Shown one piece after another: positions 37,869-49,650 of a stretch of 64,000 bases of DNA. The DNA is from Abelmoschus esculentus (taxonomy: Eukaryota; Streptophyta; Magnoliopsida; Malvales; Malvaceae). Both the position numbers and the translations under genes were made by a program. The DNA lies in assembly GCA_035048815.1 (NCBI GenBank), contig JAUCBN010000029.1:17414501-17478500 (forward strand). Reading direction: 5' to 3'. Positions within the stretch are counted from its first letter, which is position 1; each line of letters begins with the position of its first letter. A model generated the notes under the pieces. It made no database searches and was not told the DNA's origin. It worked only from the letters and a program-made list of their open reading frames with translations.

Positions 37869-38312
37869 AAGGTCAATGCCTTTAGTGCTCGGAATTTGTT
37901 TGATGGTAAGATATCTTGTGGAGGTGTAACTAGAGACTCAAATAGTATATGGATTATTAGATTTTTGAAGTATATTGGGTATTATTTTCATGCTTGAAGC
38001 TGAATTTTGAGTGATTTTTAAGGATAATAATGTGCCTTGGATATGAATATGAGGAATATTGTAATTGAATCTGACAATTTAAATGTTATCATTATTTTTT
38101 GGAATAATGAATGTAGTCCATATTCTTCTCTTATTTGTTCCATCAGAACTAAGGACATGAATATGTCATCCTATAACATGTGTTTCGCGAAGGTAATATG
38201 GTAACGGATGCAATGACCAAATTGTACTTAGAATAGCTTTGAGTCACGCACACTTTTTTTCTCAACTTCCGGATAAGGTCCTAGTTATATTACATGCTGA
38301 TATTGTAATGTT
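37869..38312 (+). pseudogene. Decayed LINE RNase H relic 2
   Basis: One frame reads KVNAFSARNLFDGKISCGGV then TRDSNSIWIIRFLKYIGYYF. Later pieces read ESDNLNVIIIFWNNE, SYNMCFAKGNMVTDAMTKL and ALSHAHFFSQLPD. The order KxNxDGA, GGVxRDSNG, ExDN, REGNxVADxLA is that of the RNase H domain at the end of plant LINE polyproteins. The first catalytic Asp is lost (NAFSA in place of NxDGA) and stops interrupt it. Confidence 0.7.
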
Positions 38313-38710
38313 ATTTTTTTAGTTGATTTTCTTGTCAGGTATATCTCGAATACTTTTTTATAATATTACAATAGGTACTCTTTTCTTTTAATTTAGGTTA
38401 AAGATATTTTTAATGAGGTCTATATTAATATTTTTTTTCGTTATATATCATAAAAAATTAAAAATTCACCACATATTTTATTTAAGGTTATATCATTGAA
38501 AATTTTAAAGAAAATAAAAATAAAGTTAAAAGGAGTTTGAATCCATATCCATTAAAAATATAATTATACTTATAGGTTAAACATAAGTGTTCGAGGGATG
38601 TACAAAAAAATGAAAGGCTAAGGACAAAGAAAATAAAAGGTGAACGGTCATTCACATAAATATTATTAATTATTTATCACTCACCTATACTTATACATAT
38701 ATTATTGTAT

Positions 38711-38870
38711 GAACTATCTTATTTCAGTGGTTAAAAGAATGATTATTCTTCTTAGAGGTCATAGGTTCGAGCACTAATAATATAAGTACAGTAATTGAGC
38801 GATTAATATATAATAATTAAGAGTATACTCTAAAACAGATATTACTGTAAACATTATATATAGAAGAAAA
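38711..38870 (+). mobile_element. tRNA-derived SINE, copy 2 (diverged)
   Basis: It matches copies 1 and 3: TTTCAGTGGTTAAAAGAATG (A-box side), TTAGAGGTCATAGG then TTCGAGCAC (B box), GTAATTGAGCGATTAAT, and ACAGATATTACTGTAA near the tail. The 3' tail is worn and no target duplication was seen. Confidence 0.75.
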
Positions 38871-39453
38871 TTTGATATATATTTTTTATTTTTTAAACTA
38901 TTTTGGGTCCCAAAATAAGTATCTAAATTATCATTTTGGATCATTTAAAGTATTTATATTATTTTTTAGTCAAGATAAGTATTTACAATATATATTTTTT
39001 TGTTTTTAATCACTATATTATCTTTTTGATAAAAACATTTTGACATGTCAACATCTTATTGACATAAATATTTTTATTAACTTAGACAATTATTGGAGTT
39101 AAAACGAATAAAAATAATAATTTATATGTTTATTTTAATTAAATTAATTTGATAATTAAAAAAATAAAAAATATATAATTTAGAGACTGATTTTTTATTT
39201 AATTCAAATAAAAATAAATGACAAACTAAAAGCCTCAAATTGGGCATATTAGCATTGAACTAAAAGCCTACAATTGCAATACTCAATTTCCCCTCGGTGA
39301 AGCCCAACACTTCCATCATCCAGCCCAGGTGTCTTGCAATCACCATAAACTACCATTCTGCCATTTATCTCCAAACCAGGAGGAAGCCCTTGGCCACACC
39401 CAATGAGCTAGCTGCTAGGAGGAAGAAGAAAGTAGATCATTTTCTGATGAACC

Positions 39454-40040
39454 ATGGCTTCCATTTCCAACATGCCAATATCTCTACCTAACCTACCTGT
39501 ATTACCTTCCCAATTTACTCAAAGAACCCAAAATTCCTCTCTACTCTTCACTTCTCTCCCCTTATCAACAAAACCCATTCTTTTTCACAACCCATTGGAC
39601 ACAAATAATTGTAAGAGGAAGAGGAAGAAGAAGGGCAGCAAACTTTGGGTAACTTTAGCCACTCCTGAAGAGGTTCTTCCATCACAGCAGGTAGTGTCCA
39701 CTACAGGGGATGAAGGTGTGGCAAATGTTATTCAAGCTCTTCTCTTTGTTGCCTTTGTTGCTCTAACTATTCTCACCATTGGGGTAACTTTACTTATCAA
39801 ATCAGCAGGTTTTTTCCCCTGAATTTAGCTTAAAGATGTGATTTTGAACTTTGGGTTGTGTCTGGATTTTGGATCCAGGTTATATACATAGCAGTACAAG
39901 ATTTCTTGGGGAAGAGGGAGAGAGAGAAGTTTGAAAAAGAAGAGGCTGCTAAGAACAAGAAAGGGAAGAAGAAGGTGAGAGCCAGAGCTGGGCCTAAGGG
40001 ATTTGGCCGAAAGATTGATGAAGATGATGATGATATTTAG
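39454..40040 (+). CDS. Small plastid-targeted single-pass membrane protein, 2 exons, 163 aa
   Basis: Exons 39454-39783 and 39879-40040 join in phase. Reading through the intron would stop after 122 residues, while the spliced form keeps the hydrophobic segment continuous. The first 60 residues are rich in Ser, Thr, Pro and Asn with few acidic residues, as in a chloroplast transit peptide, followed by a basic cluster (CKRKRKKKGSK). Residues about 91-118 form one membrane helix (ALLFVAFVALTILTIG then VIYIAVQDFL). The C-terminus is strongly charged: REREKFEKEEAAKNKKGKKK, GPKGFGRK and an acidic end EDDDDI. I do not recognise a named family and assign no function. The plastid location is predicted from composition only. 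Confidence 0.85.
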
Positions 40041-40274
40041 ATTACAAATCTTCCTTGCAAGCTTCATATTTCCACTTAAATTTTGCATTTATTTCTTGCA
40101 AGACATTGTTCGGACAAAGATTGTGGTTGTGTGCCTGTTTTTCTTTAATCTTTCTGGTTTTGTTTTGCTCCATCATTGTCCACTGCTTATAACTGATAAT
40201 GGTTCTGGCGCCTGAGCTTTCTGTGAAGTAATTCATTTAATAGATAGACTAATATGGTATCAATTTAGATTAAA

Positions 40275-40515
40275 AATCGTATGACTTTTTATAGTGTATT
40301 TTTTTATCTTTTACCTAAAAAATTTTTAAAATTGATTTTTTAATCATAACTCTTATTTACTATATCCTAAATTCTAAACTCTATATTTTAAAAATACACC
40401 TACTTTTAATTATGATTTTCATAATTTTAATTTTTAATTTTAAACCCTAAACCTCTCATTTAAAATAGTGGCATAGAAGAAGGACCATAAAAATAAAAAA
40501 TAGATGATTTTCGTA
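40275..40515. repeat. Telomere-core repeat, probable copy C
   Basis: It contains AAATTCTAAACTCTATA-type units and TAAACCCTAAACCTCTCAT, then GTGGCATAGAAGAAGGACC and GATGATTTTCGTATG near the right end. The order resembles the element at 41113, but the ends are worn. Confidence 0.45.
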
Positions 40516-41112
40516 TGTTTCTCCAAAATAAAATTATGAGTTTTATTAATATATATGCATATAAAAACTCAAAAACAATGTTGTCCTACTTGTAATAAAT
40601 GTTTCTATAAATTTAAGGTTCAAAATAATATTAATAAGCACTAATTTAGTATAAACAATTTCATTAATTTTAAATCATTGGACCTTATATTTGAATTTTT
40701 TAATATTTGAATTTCATTTTTATTTTTTTACATTATTATTTATAACATAAACTTTAACATTTTAGTAAATTTTTATTATTTTTAACATACTCTAACTTTA
40801 AATTTTTAAATTTCAAAGTTTTCAATATTATTAATTTTTGCAAATCATTATTTTACTTCACCAAATTATTTAACTAGTTAATCACTCCTCTCCACCCCCT
40901 TTATAAATTAAAATTGTCTCCTATAATTATGTCTACTGGCATGAACATTATAGCATGTTTAATAGCCGTAATTGAAACAATAATTACTTTCCATCAAAAT
41001 CAGTGACCAACCTAGTAAAGCATTAAAAACATGCTTTTTTTCTTCATAATTTGATGAAAACAAAAATTCCCATTTTAATAGCCCTAAATCATAATTATGT
41101 TTTTAAGAATAA

Positions 41113-41316
41113 AATCCTCTACCTCTTTTACATGTTTCTTTTAAAAATTTACTAAAAAATTAAATTTTAAACCCTAACCTTTATTTTCTACATCCTAAAT
41201 CCTAAACCCTATACCTTATCCCTAATTCCCTAAACCCCAATCTAAAACCTTAAACCCTAAACCCTCTAATTTAAAGTGGAGGCATAAATGAAGGCATAGG
41301 AAAGAGGTAGACGATT
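41113..41316. mobile_element. MITE-like element with telomere-like core, copy D (best ends)
   Basis: The left end is AATCCTCTACCTCTTTTACA. The right end as reverse complement is AATCGTCTACCTCTTTCCTA, so the terminal inverted repeat is about 20 bp with few mismatches. The interior is a run of degenerate CCCTAAA units (AATCCTAAACCCTATACC, CCTTAAACCCTAAACCC). Length 204 bp, no coding capacity. Confidence 0.7.
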
Positions 41317-41792
41317 AGCACCCTGTCTTTACAGATGACCTATTACTCGAATTCTTTTCGACTTGTTGCTCATTTTAAGACGATGAGTCTCAAAACTTGT
41401 TCATATGAAACTACTGATCACAAACTATGCATGCAAACTATTAGCACAGACCGATGAAGCAAGAAGTGAATGCAGTGTCTCAGGGATTTCACAGTATAAG
41501 AAAGCAAAAGAAAAGTAAAGGATGCAAAACTCAACAATTACAAGTTTACAACCCCAAGAAATTTTAACACAGTCAGGGTCATTCATAGTAACTTTGACTA
41601 AAAGTTTCACAAATTGGAGAAAACATAAATTTCAGAGCAAAGTGATTTCATTTCTTGTAAATGCTAAAGCTATTTCTGCAATGATTCTCACCATGCTAAC
41701 AATATCAAGATACTGTTCCATTTTTTCCATTGCTGCATTATTAGAAAAACACATGCTTAGTAGTTAGTACAACAAAGAAGACCATTCAGGGT

Positions 41793-41796
<4 letters not shown>

Positions 41797-41834
<38 letters not shown>
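41797..41834. repeat. Poly(T) tract, 38 bases
   Basis: An uninterrupted run of T lies about 80 bases beyond the stop codon of the minus-strand OCTOPUS-like gene. On that gene's strand it reads as poly(A). Its true length is likely to vary and to be error-prone in assemblies. Confidence 0.9.
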
Positions 41835-41837
<3 letters not shown>

Positions 41838-41912
41838 CTATAGAACATGGAGAAACGCATTCATAAATGTTTTGGCAACACATAATCTTACTGCTAACAA
41901 ATTTAAGCACCA

Positions 41913-43601
41913 TTAAAGTATAGAGTTTGAGTTTCTTAACCTACTTCCGGATTTGCTTCTCCTGTAACTCCTCAATGGAGTCAAGTAGAACCGTAAAAGG
42001 CCATTGTCAAGGTTGTTAGGAGAATACCTCACACCCCTATTTGGCTGCAACCTATGATTATCCCTTCTCTTCGGACCATTGCCTTTAGCATCTGTAATAC
42101 TGGTCCTATAGAAAGATGATCCGTCAACTGAATTTCGAGCACTACTAACACTATAACTCCGCAGAAGCTTCTCCCTTACAACATTCACATTTTCGATTCC
42201 ATTAGCCACTCTTCTTAACTTCTGCAAGGACTCTGCAAGTGTCGCATCATCCACATTTCTGGCTCCATCGGCAAACCTCCTAAGCTTTTGCGACGAATCC
42301 ACAAGTATCCCTTCACTCGCATTTCCTCCAGTACCTCTATCTTCATCTCCATTAACCACCATTCTAAGCTTCTGCACCGACTCCGCTAACCTCCCATTCC
42401 CAACATCTCCTCCAAAGTTCCTATCTTCATCTCCGAACACATTTTGTTTTCGCCGCTGTATCAAACCCCAGATACTCCATACATTTTTCCAACCCCTTGC
42501 CTTTCTCAAATTAAACGCTTTTTGGACAACCCCTCCATTAGCAATAAGTTCAACCTCCCTAGAACCGGATTCCACATTAGAATACCAATTGGAATCCCTT
42601 AATTCCTTCTCGGTAACCAACAGTTTCGCCCCATGAAACAGCCCGACGGTCTCAGGTGACACTTTGGCATTAGAAATCGAAGACTTGAAATCATCAGCTT
42701 CCCCTAAACTTATCTTCCTATTCTGCAAGGAACGGTCGAAACTTTTCCTCCTCCTAGTCAAAGAATCCCCATAGTAATCTCTGGTTTGAGCTGACCCACC
42801 GGGGCTAATCCTTTCTTCCTCTTTTACAACACTCAATCTCTCTTCGGCTTCCTCCTTCACCATTGGGTTCTGTTTCCCAATCAAACAACCGTCCCAAGAA
42901 GCCCTTGGCTCATCCATGGAAAACCTTGGCTCATCAACAGAGAAACGGCCAAAATCAACAGATAATCTAGGATCAGTATCACAAGATCTTCTCCCAAACA
43001 ACCCATATTCCCCGATCTCCGATTGGGTATCTCTTAATCTCCTTCTGTTTGCCTTCTCAAGAACCAAACCCTCGTTTTTCTCCTTTCTGTTCTGTTTTTT
43101 CTTCCATTTTCTAAATTTCTTGCTAAAAACGGAAGCTGCTTCCCATAGAGATTTTCCCGAGCCTTTTTTCCTTCCACATTCGAGATCTATGAATTCCTTC
43201 ATCGTTTTTAACTCTCCTTCCTCTTCTCCTCCTTCCAGATCTAGGAAAGCTTTAACACTTGAAGGAGGGAGGTTGACATTGAAGGTTTTTATTTTATCGT
43301 CGACGGCGAAAAGATTGTGGAGTGTATTGTGAGCTCCTACATCACAAGATTTACGGCGAAGCTCGGAAGCGGAAGAGGACGATGGGTCAAGGCCGCCGGA
43401 GCATGATTTAGATCGGCGGAGCTGTGAGGTTGAGGAGGTGGAGGAAGTTGGGGTTGTGGTAGTAGAGTCGTTTTGGATTCCCGCAAGGCGTTCTCGGAGA
43501 CATGAAGCACAGAAGCCTGTAACGGGTGTGGTAGCTGGGTGGCGGTGGCAGGAAGACAGACGACGGCTCTGACGACGGTGAGGGTGGGGCTGCAAAATCA
43601 T
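41913..43601 (-). CDS. OPS: OCTOPUS-like protein (DUF740/UPF0503), single exon, 562 aa
   Basis: This is one open frame of 562 residues. The N-terminus has the family signature SCHRHPATTPVTGFCASCLR followed by ERLAGI, then an LRRSKSCSGG motif. The middle has AVDDKIKTFNVNLPPSS, KTMKEFIDLE and a lysine-rich SKKFRKWKKKQNRKEK. The pattern DPRLSVDFGRFSVDEPR then FSMDEPRASWDG and LRRRKSFDRS follow. The C-terminus has YSPNNLDNGLLRFYLTPLRS. In Arabidopsis OCTOPUS is a polar plasma-membrane protein that promotes protophloem differentiation and interferes with BIN2 signalling. There is no membrane helix, consistent with peripheral attachment. It is shorter than Arabidopsis OPS, so it may be a paralogue of the OPS-like group. 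The ATG at 43601 begins the conserved N-terminus and no better upstream start is seen. Confidence 0.9.
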   Translation of the reverse strand: MILQPHPHRRQSRRLSSCHRHPATTPVTGFCASCLRERLAGIQNDSTTTTPTSSTSSTSQLRRSKSCSGGLDPSSSSASELRRKSCDVGAHNTLHNLFAVDDKIKTFNVNLPPSSVKAFLDLEGGEEEGELKTMKEFIDLECGRKKGSGKSLWEAASVFSKKFRKWKKKQNRKEKNEGLVLEKANRRRLRDTQSEIGEYGLFGRRSCDTDPRLSVDFGRFSVDEPRFSMDEPRASWDGCLIGKQNPMVKEEAEERLSVVKEEERISPGGSAQTRDYYGDSLTRRRKSFDRSLQNRKISLGEADDFKSSISNAKVSPETVGLFHGAKLLVTEKELRDSNWYSNVESGSREVELIANGGVVQKAFNLRKARGWKNVWSIWGLIQRRKQNVFGDEDRNFGGDVGNGRLAESVQKLRMVVNGDEDRGTGGNASEGILVDSSQKLRRFADGARNVDDATLAESLQKLRRVANGIENVNVVREKLLRSYSVSSARNSVDGSSFYRTSITDAKGNGPKRRDNHRLQPNRGVRYSPNNLDNGLLRFYLTPLRSYRRSKSGSRLRNSNSIL

Positions 43602-46521
43602 GGGTAGACGAGAGCAACGCTCAGAGACTCCAAGAAGAAAATAAAATACTAGTTGGATGATTAATAGGCGAGAGAAAATATTAAAATATAGGTAAACGTG
43701 CTAGTTATGTTTGTTTATCTGATGAATTCGGTTTTAGTTCGGTTTAATTCCGTAAACTATTTTAATAATTGTTGATTTTTGATTTGATTAATTTTGATTT
43801 TTGATTTTTTATATTAACATTAATTTTTAAAAATTTGTATTTTATCGTGACAAAATAACTATATTTTATTACTTTTAAACATTAAAAGGTAAAAATTTTG
43901 AGATATTTTTCATAAATATTTATTAAAAACTTATTTTAAGTAAAAAATAAAAAATAAAAATACATCCATAATATTTTAAGTATAAGATATATATTTTTAC
44001 CTTATAAAAATAATTAAAAATCAATTAAAACATCAAATTCGATTTAATTTGGTTAATCGCGGTTAACCACGATTCATAAATTTATGAACCATAAATTTAG
44101 TTATTGATTTTCGGTTTTAGTTTTTGGTTTTGCGGTTTACCATGCTCAGCCCTAATTTCTGCTATATTTTTAGTTACTGATTTTAAAAAATACTAGTAAG
44201 GTCATTATCGTTTTCGAGATGTAAAGTTTTGGTCACTGTAACGTTAAGTATCGTTAAATTTCGTTGGAAAGATGATCTGACACAATAAAAAAATGATAAA
44301 TTACTTAAATATTCCTTAAACTATTATTATATTTTTGTTTCATCTTTAATTTGACTCTAAAAACGATTATAAAATTATTCAAAATGCAAGGGTACCGATA
44401 CAAGGGGTGGTCGTATCGGTACTCCCTCCCTGAAATCTCCATTTTTCCTCTCACAGGTACTGATACAGTCACCTCCCGTACTAGTACTCGAACCCAGATT
44501 TTCAAGTCTAGAGTTTGAAATCACCTCTTCCACAACCCAAAAATCATTCTAAAACCTCCCAAAGCTCTCCTACGAATTATTTGGAGCGTATGAAGTTTCT
44601 ATCGATCTTATACTATATCAACCTTTCATTAGAATTTCACAATTTTTAAGGTTCTAAGCTATACATACACCTATTAACATTCTATAATCATAAAAACAAA
44701 CAAGACGGTCATTATATAACTCATGAAATGTAGGAGTAAAATGTATTGACTTCAAGCTATAAATCCGAAATGAAATTCACACCAAGCTCTTGATATCCTT
44801 TTTCCTTGCTCCAAATTTTAAGTCCAACTCCCCACCAGCTTTTGGGGATAAATACATTAAAAGATAGATTTTTCTTTGCTGTTTAAACTTTCCTTGAGGT
44901 GTAAAACGAGATTCTCACCGAGTAATGATAAGATTCTATCTTTTCATCTTGAGTTCTGAAGAGGAGGAAAAACGATGTAACAGAGTGACAGGTGCAAAGT
45001 GATATATTTTCGTGACTTTTGGTAGGGAAAAGAAGAGCCAATAGCCTCTTCGTCTTCCTTAAAAAGAGTTACCACTTTGCCTCTCAACCCTTGCCCCCAC
45101 ACAAGCCTAATATCAAAAAGCCTATACATAACATGGAAAGCCCACCAAAATCATAATCGAAGCTAAAACAACCCACCAAACTCGAACGTCCAACCTGACT
45201 TGACGATCCATAGCTCAGGTTAACATATGACGTTTATTGAAGAAATACCAGGTCGTTACAGATTATTTATTATTTGTCAGTTAAATATAATAATAAGAAA
45301 CTGTTGCTAACAAAATTGATCCAATTGATAAACAATATAATATTACTTAAACATATCTTAAGTTTGAGGCCTTGTGTATGCAAAAAATTCACGATAGAAG
45401 ATTTCTTCACCAAAATAAATGTACAACACAAATCGATGCAAATTAATCACGATAAAGCGTGGAGAATCGGAAGGAAGGACAACAAAAATAAGCTCGTCAC
45501 TTCTTGCTAGCCGCCTATTAGAGGTTTCATGTGCCGATGGTAACCAGCCAATCAGAACCATTATTGATCAAAACAAACCGAAAGAGTTGTTCCCTTGACA
45601 TGGGATAGGAAATGGTCACATCTTCATGGAGCTCCAAACACCAACACAACCTAATCTTTGAAGATTTCTTCTTAAACCACGAGTGGGACTGCAAATAAAT
45701 AATGACAATATCAAAGTATACAGTAGGTTCACAAACTAGAAAGACAATGAAAAGTTGGCAAGAAATCTTTATTTCAACATTCAATGTACAATGTCTATAT
45801 TATTCAGATCTCTCTTCACTCATAAATCAAAGGATATTGAGCGTTTATAAAAAAATTCACGAACTGTCGTAGAAGATTATATCCTCGTACCCACATCCAT
45901 AAAAACATATTCAAAGTGTGTGTGTGTGAAGAAAATCACAGCAACATATCCATTGTCATAAAGGCATAAACAAAAGGTTGGAAAAATGGTAAAAGCAGCT
46001 TTTGAAACCTTCACAAGTTTTAACTAAATATTCCATGCTTGTTAAAACATATATATGTATAGAATTCCATGAGAATTCACAGAAAAACTCGCATATAAGA
46101 CACAAGAAATTATAGCTAATAACAAATTACCATAAGGAAGATGGAATTCAGGTATATAATATTCAGTTGCTATAGCAATGAGAAGAGCAGATATAATTAG
46201 TCTTTAAGAGCTCACAGCATGTCAATATTATAAATAATGATTCTACATCAAATGAGTCAGTTAATAACAGTTCTACTGAGAATTGTTGGATGACTTAAAC
46301 AGATTGGTTCTTACAAAATGCGGCAAAGAGGCCAAAATAAAATAAAACAGAGATGACTGGAGATAGAAATGATGACAAGCAGCAAACACTAAGATAAGAA
46401 AATAACTTTTCGAACTCCTGAAAATAGATCATTTAACTTCAAGGTTTTGTGATAAAAGGTGATAGATTTAACTTACATCAGCAATTCTTCGTAGGAACAG
46501 AGACAATATTCTTTATATCCC
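43602..46521. other. Spacer with worn repeats, no gene seen
   Basis: 43700-44150 is an AT-rich repeat bounded by TTCGGTTTTAGTTCGGTTTAA-type and TTTTCGGTTTTAGTTTTTGG-type sequence, probably a decayed MITE. Several minus-strand open frames at 45270-45790 overlap one another and match no family. 46480-46521 belongs to the 3' UTR of the PP1 gene. Confidence 0.5.
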
Positions 46522-48556
46522 TCAAATTAATCTGGACTTCTTATCTGCAGGCTTAAGAATTTGGAATGAACACATTAGGTTTTCATCAACACTCATCATT
46601 GCACCGGCATTATCAAATTCGCCGCAATAGTTGGGAGCAGAAAATATAGTAACAAGTTGTCTGTCGGCAAAGAACTCGTATCCATCTTCAACAACCTGGA
46701 CGGAGCATTGGGGTCATCTACTTAGCTTACACTCAAACGCATAAAGAATGAAGCAACGAGTAAACACCGCCAACCTGATGGGCACGGCAAACAAGGTCCA
46801 GATCATTTTTCATTAAGAAGTCAGAGACTCTATCTGGGCCATAAGTGAATGACACTCCTCTATCATTCATACCCCAGCCTTTGATATCCCTACCAGGATC
46901 TGACCAAAGCAAACCAGAATTGGGAACATCAGTTGGTCGGGTTATACCCCTAATTTGATCCAAATTTGTTAGATCAGGGGAAAGACCCCCATGCATGCAC
47001 AATATTTTGTCATCTATTAGAGCAGCCACTGGAAGACAGTTAAAACAATCAGTAAAGGTTTTCCAGAGTCTGACATTGAACCTTCGTTTGCATTCATCGT
47101 AAAATCCATAAATTCGATTAATAGAAGCACATTCATGATTCCCTCTCAAAAGAAAGAAGTTCTCAGGATATTTGATCTTATAGGCTAGCAAAAGGCATAT
47201 TGTTTCTAAACTCTGCTTGCCACGATCAACATAGTCCCCGAGGAATAAATAATTAGCATTAGGAGGAAAGCCCCCATATTCAAAAAGCCGCAGAAGATCA
47301 GCATACTGCCCATGAATGTCCCCTGAAAGAAGGAAATTAAAAAAAAGGTAGTTAAAAATTTTTTACAAGTTAAAGCCAATTCTCAGAATTAGGAAGTTAT
47401 AATTCCAGAAGTGATGTTCATAGCAGCATGTCGAATATTAAGCTTGTGTTCTAGTTACTTGACTTTTAACATTTTGAAATTGATGCCACCTCCACATAAA
47501 TCGAAAGTGAAGTTAGTTCATTTACAACTCTAAAATGTGGAAATAATAGGCAACATATTTACTATACTTCTTTAGGTTACTTAGCCCTTTCTCTTCATGA
47601 TGGAATCACCAAGTAAAACCAAACAAGTATTGTTTCATCAGCTTCTGTTATTATCCTTCAAAAGTTAGTATTGAAGTAGAAAGCCACTAATAAATGGTTT
47701 TCAGCTATCCATTGAATAGTTCATGATGATTAACATATACATCATGCTTTCCCCATCAATCACCTACAAGAGCTGAATTTTTTCCACCAAGAGGACTTTC
47801 GGGCTGACGCTTCATCAAGTAAGATAAAGACAAACAAACAGAAAACCCATTTAAAGCATCCTTCTATCCAGATTGAAGCCCCAGCTCTCCCCCTCAAGCA
47901 TTAAAACGCTATAAAAATCTAAAAGAAGCAATTCATCAAGACGATTAAATTTTCACATGGACCATCCATCTCATCTAATTCAGGTTTATTCATACCCAGT
48001 TAATCCATAGCCAGTGAAGTCCATATTCAATCTCATTTGCAATCTATTCTAGTCCAGAATTTCAAACAAAAAACCAGGATAAGAAACGAGTATACCAAGA
48101 ACGAAGACATAAACATCAATTTAAATTAATGGATTTTACGCAAAATCCTTCAATGCAGCAGCTCCTATGGCTAAAGACAAAAAAAATCAATAAGAAAATC
48201 TCAAATTTTCCATTATCCAATCAAATTCCTACCTCTGTTTTCAACTTTCCTTCAAACAATCAAAACTCAAACACCTGGAGCCAAAAACTAAACAACCAGA
48301 TACCCGAAACATGAATTTCGGACATTTTTCAATCCAAAAAAAAAGAGAGAAACGAAATCGTACCACAGATCTTGATGGGAGCTTCAAGTTCAAGAAGATT
48401 AGTCTGTTGAAGAAAGATTTCTCTTGCAACGTTGCAAAGCTGACGGATCTCGCCTTCCATTAGCTGTACTTGCTTCCCTGGCCTCGCGTGCTTCAACTCC
48501 AATAAACGATATATGATGTCATCCAAAAGAGCAGGGTCAATTGAAGCAGAACTCAT
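46522..48556 (-). CDS. TOPP: Serine/threonine protein phosphatase PP1 catalytic subunit, 3 exons, 304 aa
   Basis: Exons 48556-48364, 47322-46775 and 46695-46522 join in phase to 304 residues. The metallophosphatase motifs are complete: GDIHGQ (residues 64-69), GDYVDRG, GNHE, the histidine in LCMHGG, and CRAHQVVEDGYEF. The PP1 marks SAPNYCGEFDNAGAMM and FQILKP are present, which separates it from PP2A, PP4 and PP6. The substrate groove LLWSDP and the RVxF-docking region look normal. Plant PP1 (TOPP) works with regulatory subunits in signalling, growth and stomatal control. The C-terminal tail is short (KKSRLI), as in several TOPP isoforms. The long first intron (48363-47323) has no gene in it. 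No defect was seen. Confidence 0.97.
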
Positions 48557-48969
48557 AATACGAGCAATTTAACCAAAAAATCTCTCTCACAAACAAAGCC
48601 TAACTCTTCGCTTTTCTCCTCTCGGCTTTTTGAACTGAGTTTTCCTTCAGGGATTCTTTGAAAAGAAGAGGTGGAGAACCATGTGGCCTGGCTTTCCTTC
48701 CCTTCCCTTGTAATTAATTAATATTTTTTTGTGGGGGATTAATTAACATTACTATATACAAAAAATTAAAAAAGATAAAAAAATTTAAAAATAAAGACGG
48801 TGGCGATTGGTGTCTGCAACTCCGATTCGCGGAGAAACCTATTTTCCTATATCTATGAATCAAATATTACCCGGAGTTAGGAACGTAAATACAAGTAAAT
48901 TAGATGGATTCTGGCCTGAGTTTTAGTAAGTAGTGTTAAATTAGATGCCGGTCATTTTAGGGAGTACAA

Positions 48970-49190
48970 ATATTATTTTTTATGTTTTCATTTATGTCAT
49001 GTTTTAAATTAGAGGTTTAGGGTTTTAGGTTAGGAGTTTTAATTAAGATTTATGAAATTAAGAGTAAGATATATTTGTAGGGTGTAGGGTTTAGAATATA
49101 AAAATTAAAAGTTTAGGGTTTAAAATTAATTTCTTTTTTAAAAAACAAAAAACACCAAAAAAGGCATAGAAAGGTGCAGAGAATTTTTAT
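48970..49190. repeat. Telomere-core repeat, probable copy E
   Basis: The left side is ATTTATGTCATG then TTAGAGGTTTAGGGTTTTAGG, and the right side is AAAAAGGCATAGAAAGGTGC. The internal units are degenerate TTTAGGG. Same layout as 6751-6960, with worn ends. Confidence 0.5.
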
Positions 49191-49650
49191 TCCATTTTAG
49201 GTTGATTTGATATTTTAAATTAATTTGGGTTAAGCGTAGGTGAGTTAAGGTCGGGTTTATTTTGTATTGGAATTAATATGTGATCTTTGTTCCTCAAACT
49301 ATAACGTTAACATTTCACATTTGGAGCTTACAGTTTTTAGTTCCTAACAAATACAAATCATCTACCTTTTACGTTCATATTTTTTTTTGATAAGCTTTAT
49401 AATTCATTAATCCAAAAAACAGTAAAAAATACTACTCATTTATAAACTAATCCCTCAAGCAACTAATAAATCGTCCTGTACATTTCGTATCCTAATATTT
49501 TTATGATGTAAACGAATGTGTATAATATCTTTTAGACAATCAAACAACTGAGTGCAGGACCTCTGTACTCCTACGTTCATATTTATGTCTCACACTATAA
49601 ATATATTTATAATTTAAAGTTAGAATTTATAAATTAAATTAGTGTTTGCA

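Larger units (their letters stand above)
35880..39453. other. Spacer with transposon relics, no intact gene
   Basis: It contains degenerate AAACCCTAAA telomere-like units (36190-36430), a worn inverted element around GATGGATGGACAGACGGGTG (36940-37530), a LINE RNase H relic (37869-38312) and a SINE (38711-38870). The rest is AT-rich. The last 200 bases (from about 39280) are probably promoter and leader of the small plastid protein gene. Confidence 0.55.
40041..41912. other. AT-rich spacer with telomere-core elements and a poly(T) tract
   Basis: It holds a probable telomere-core repeat at 40275-40515, a well-defined one at 41113-41316, and a 38-base T run at 41797-41834 close to the 3' end of the OCTOPUS-like gene. 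No gene was recognised. Confidence 0.55.

Noticed and set aside
39784..39822. Unspliced 122-residue version of the small plastid protein ending LLIKSAGFFP.
   Set aside because: Splicing at 39783/39879 restores a continuous membrane helix and a charged tail of coding quality. The read-through end looks like intron.
45270..45790. Overlapping minus-strand open frames, for example one with SHSWFKKKSSKIRLCWCLELH.
   Set aside because: No family resemblance, no matching splice pattern, and the frames overlap each other in AT-rich spacer.
48785..48835. Short phrase resembling a Gypsy LTR end (GGTGGCGATTGGTGTC, TCCGATTCGCGGAG).
   Set aside because: Too short, with no paired LTR, primer-binding site or coding remnant nearby.
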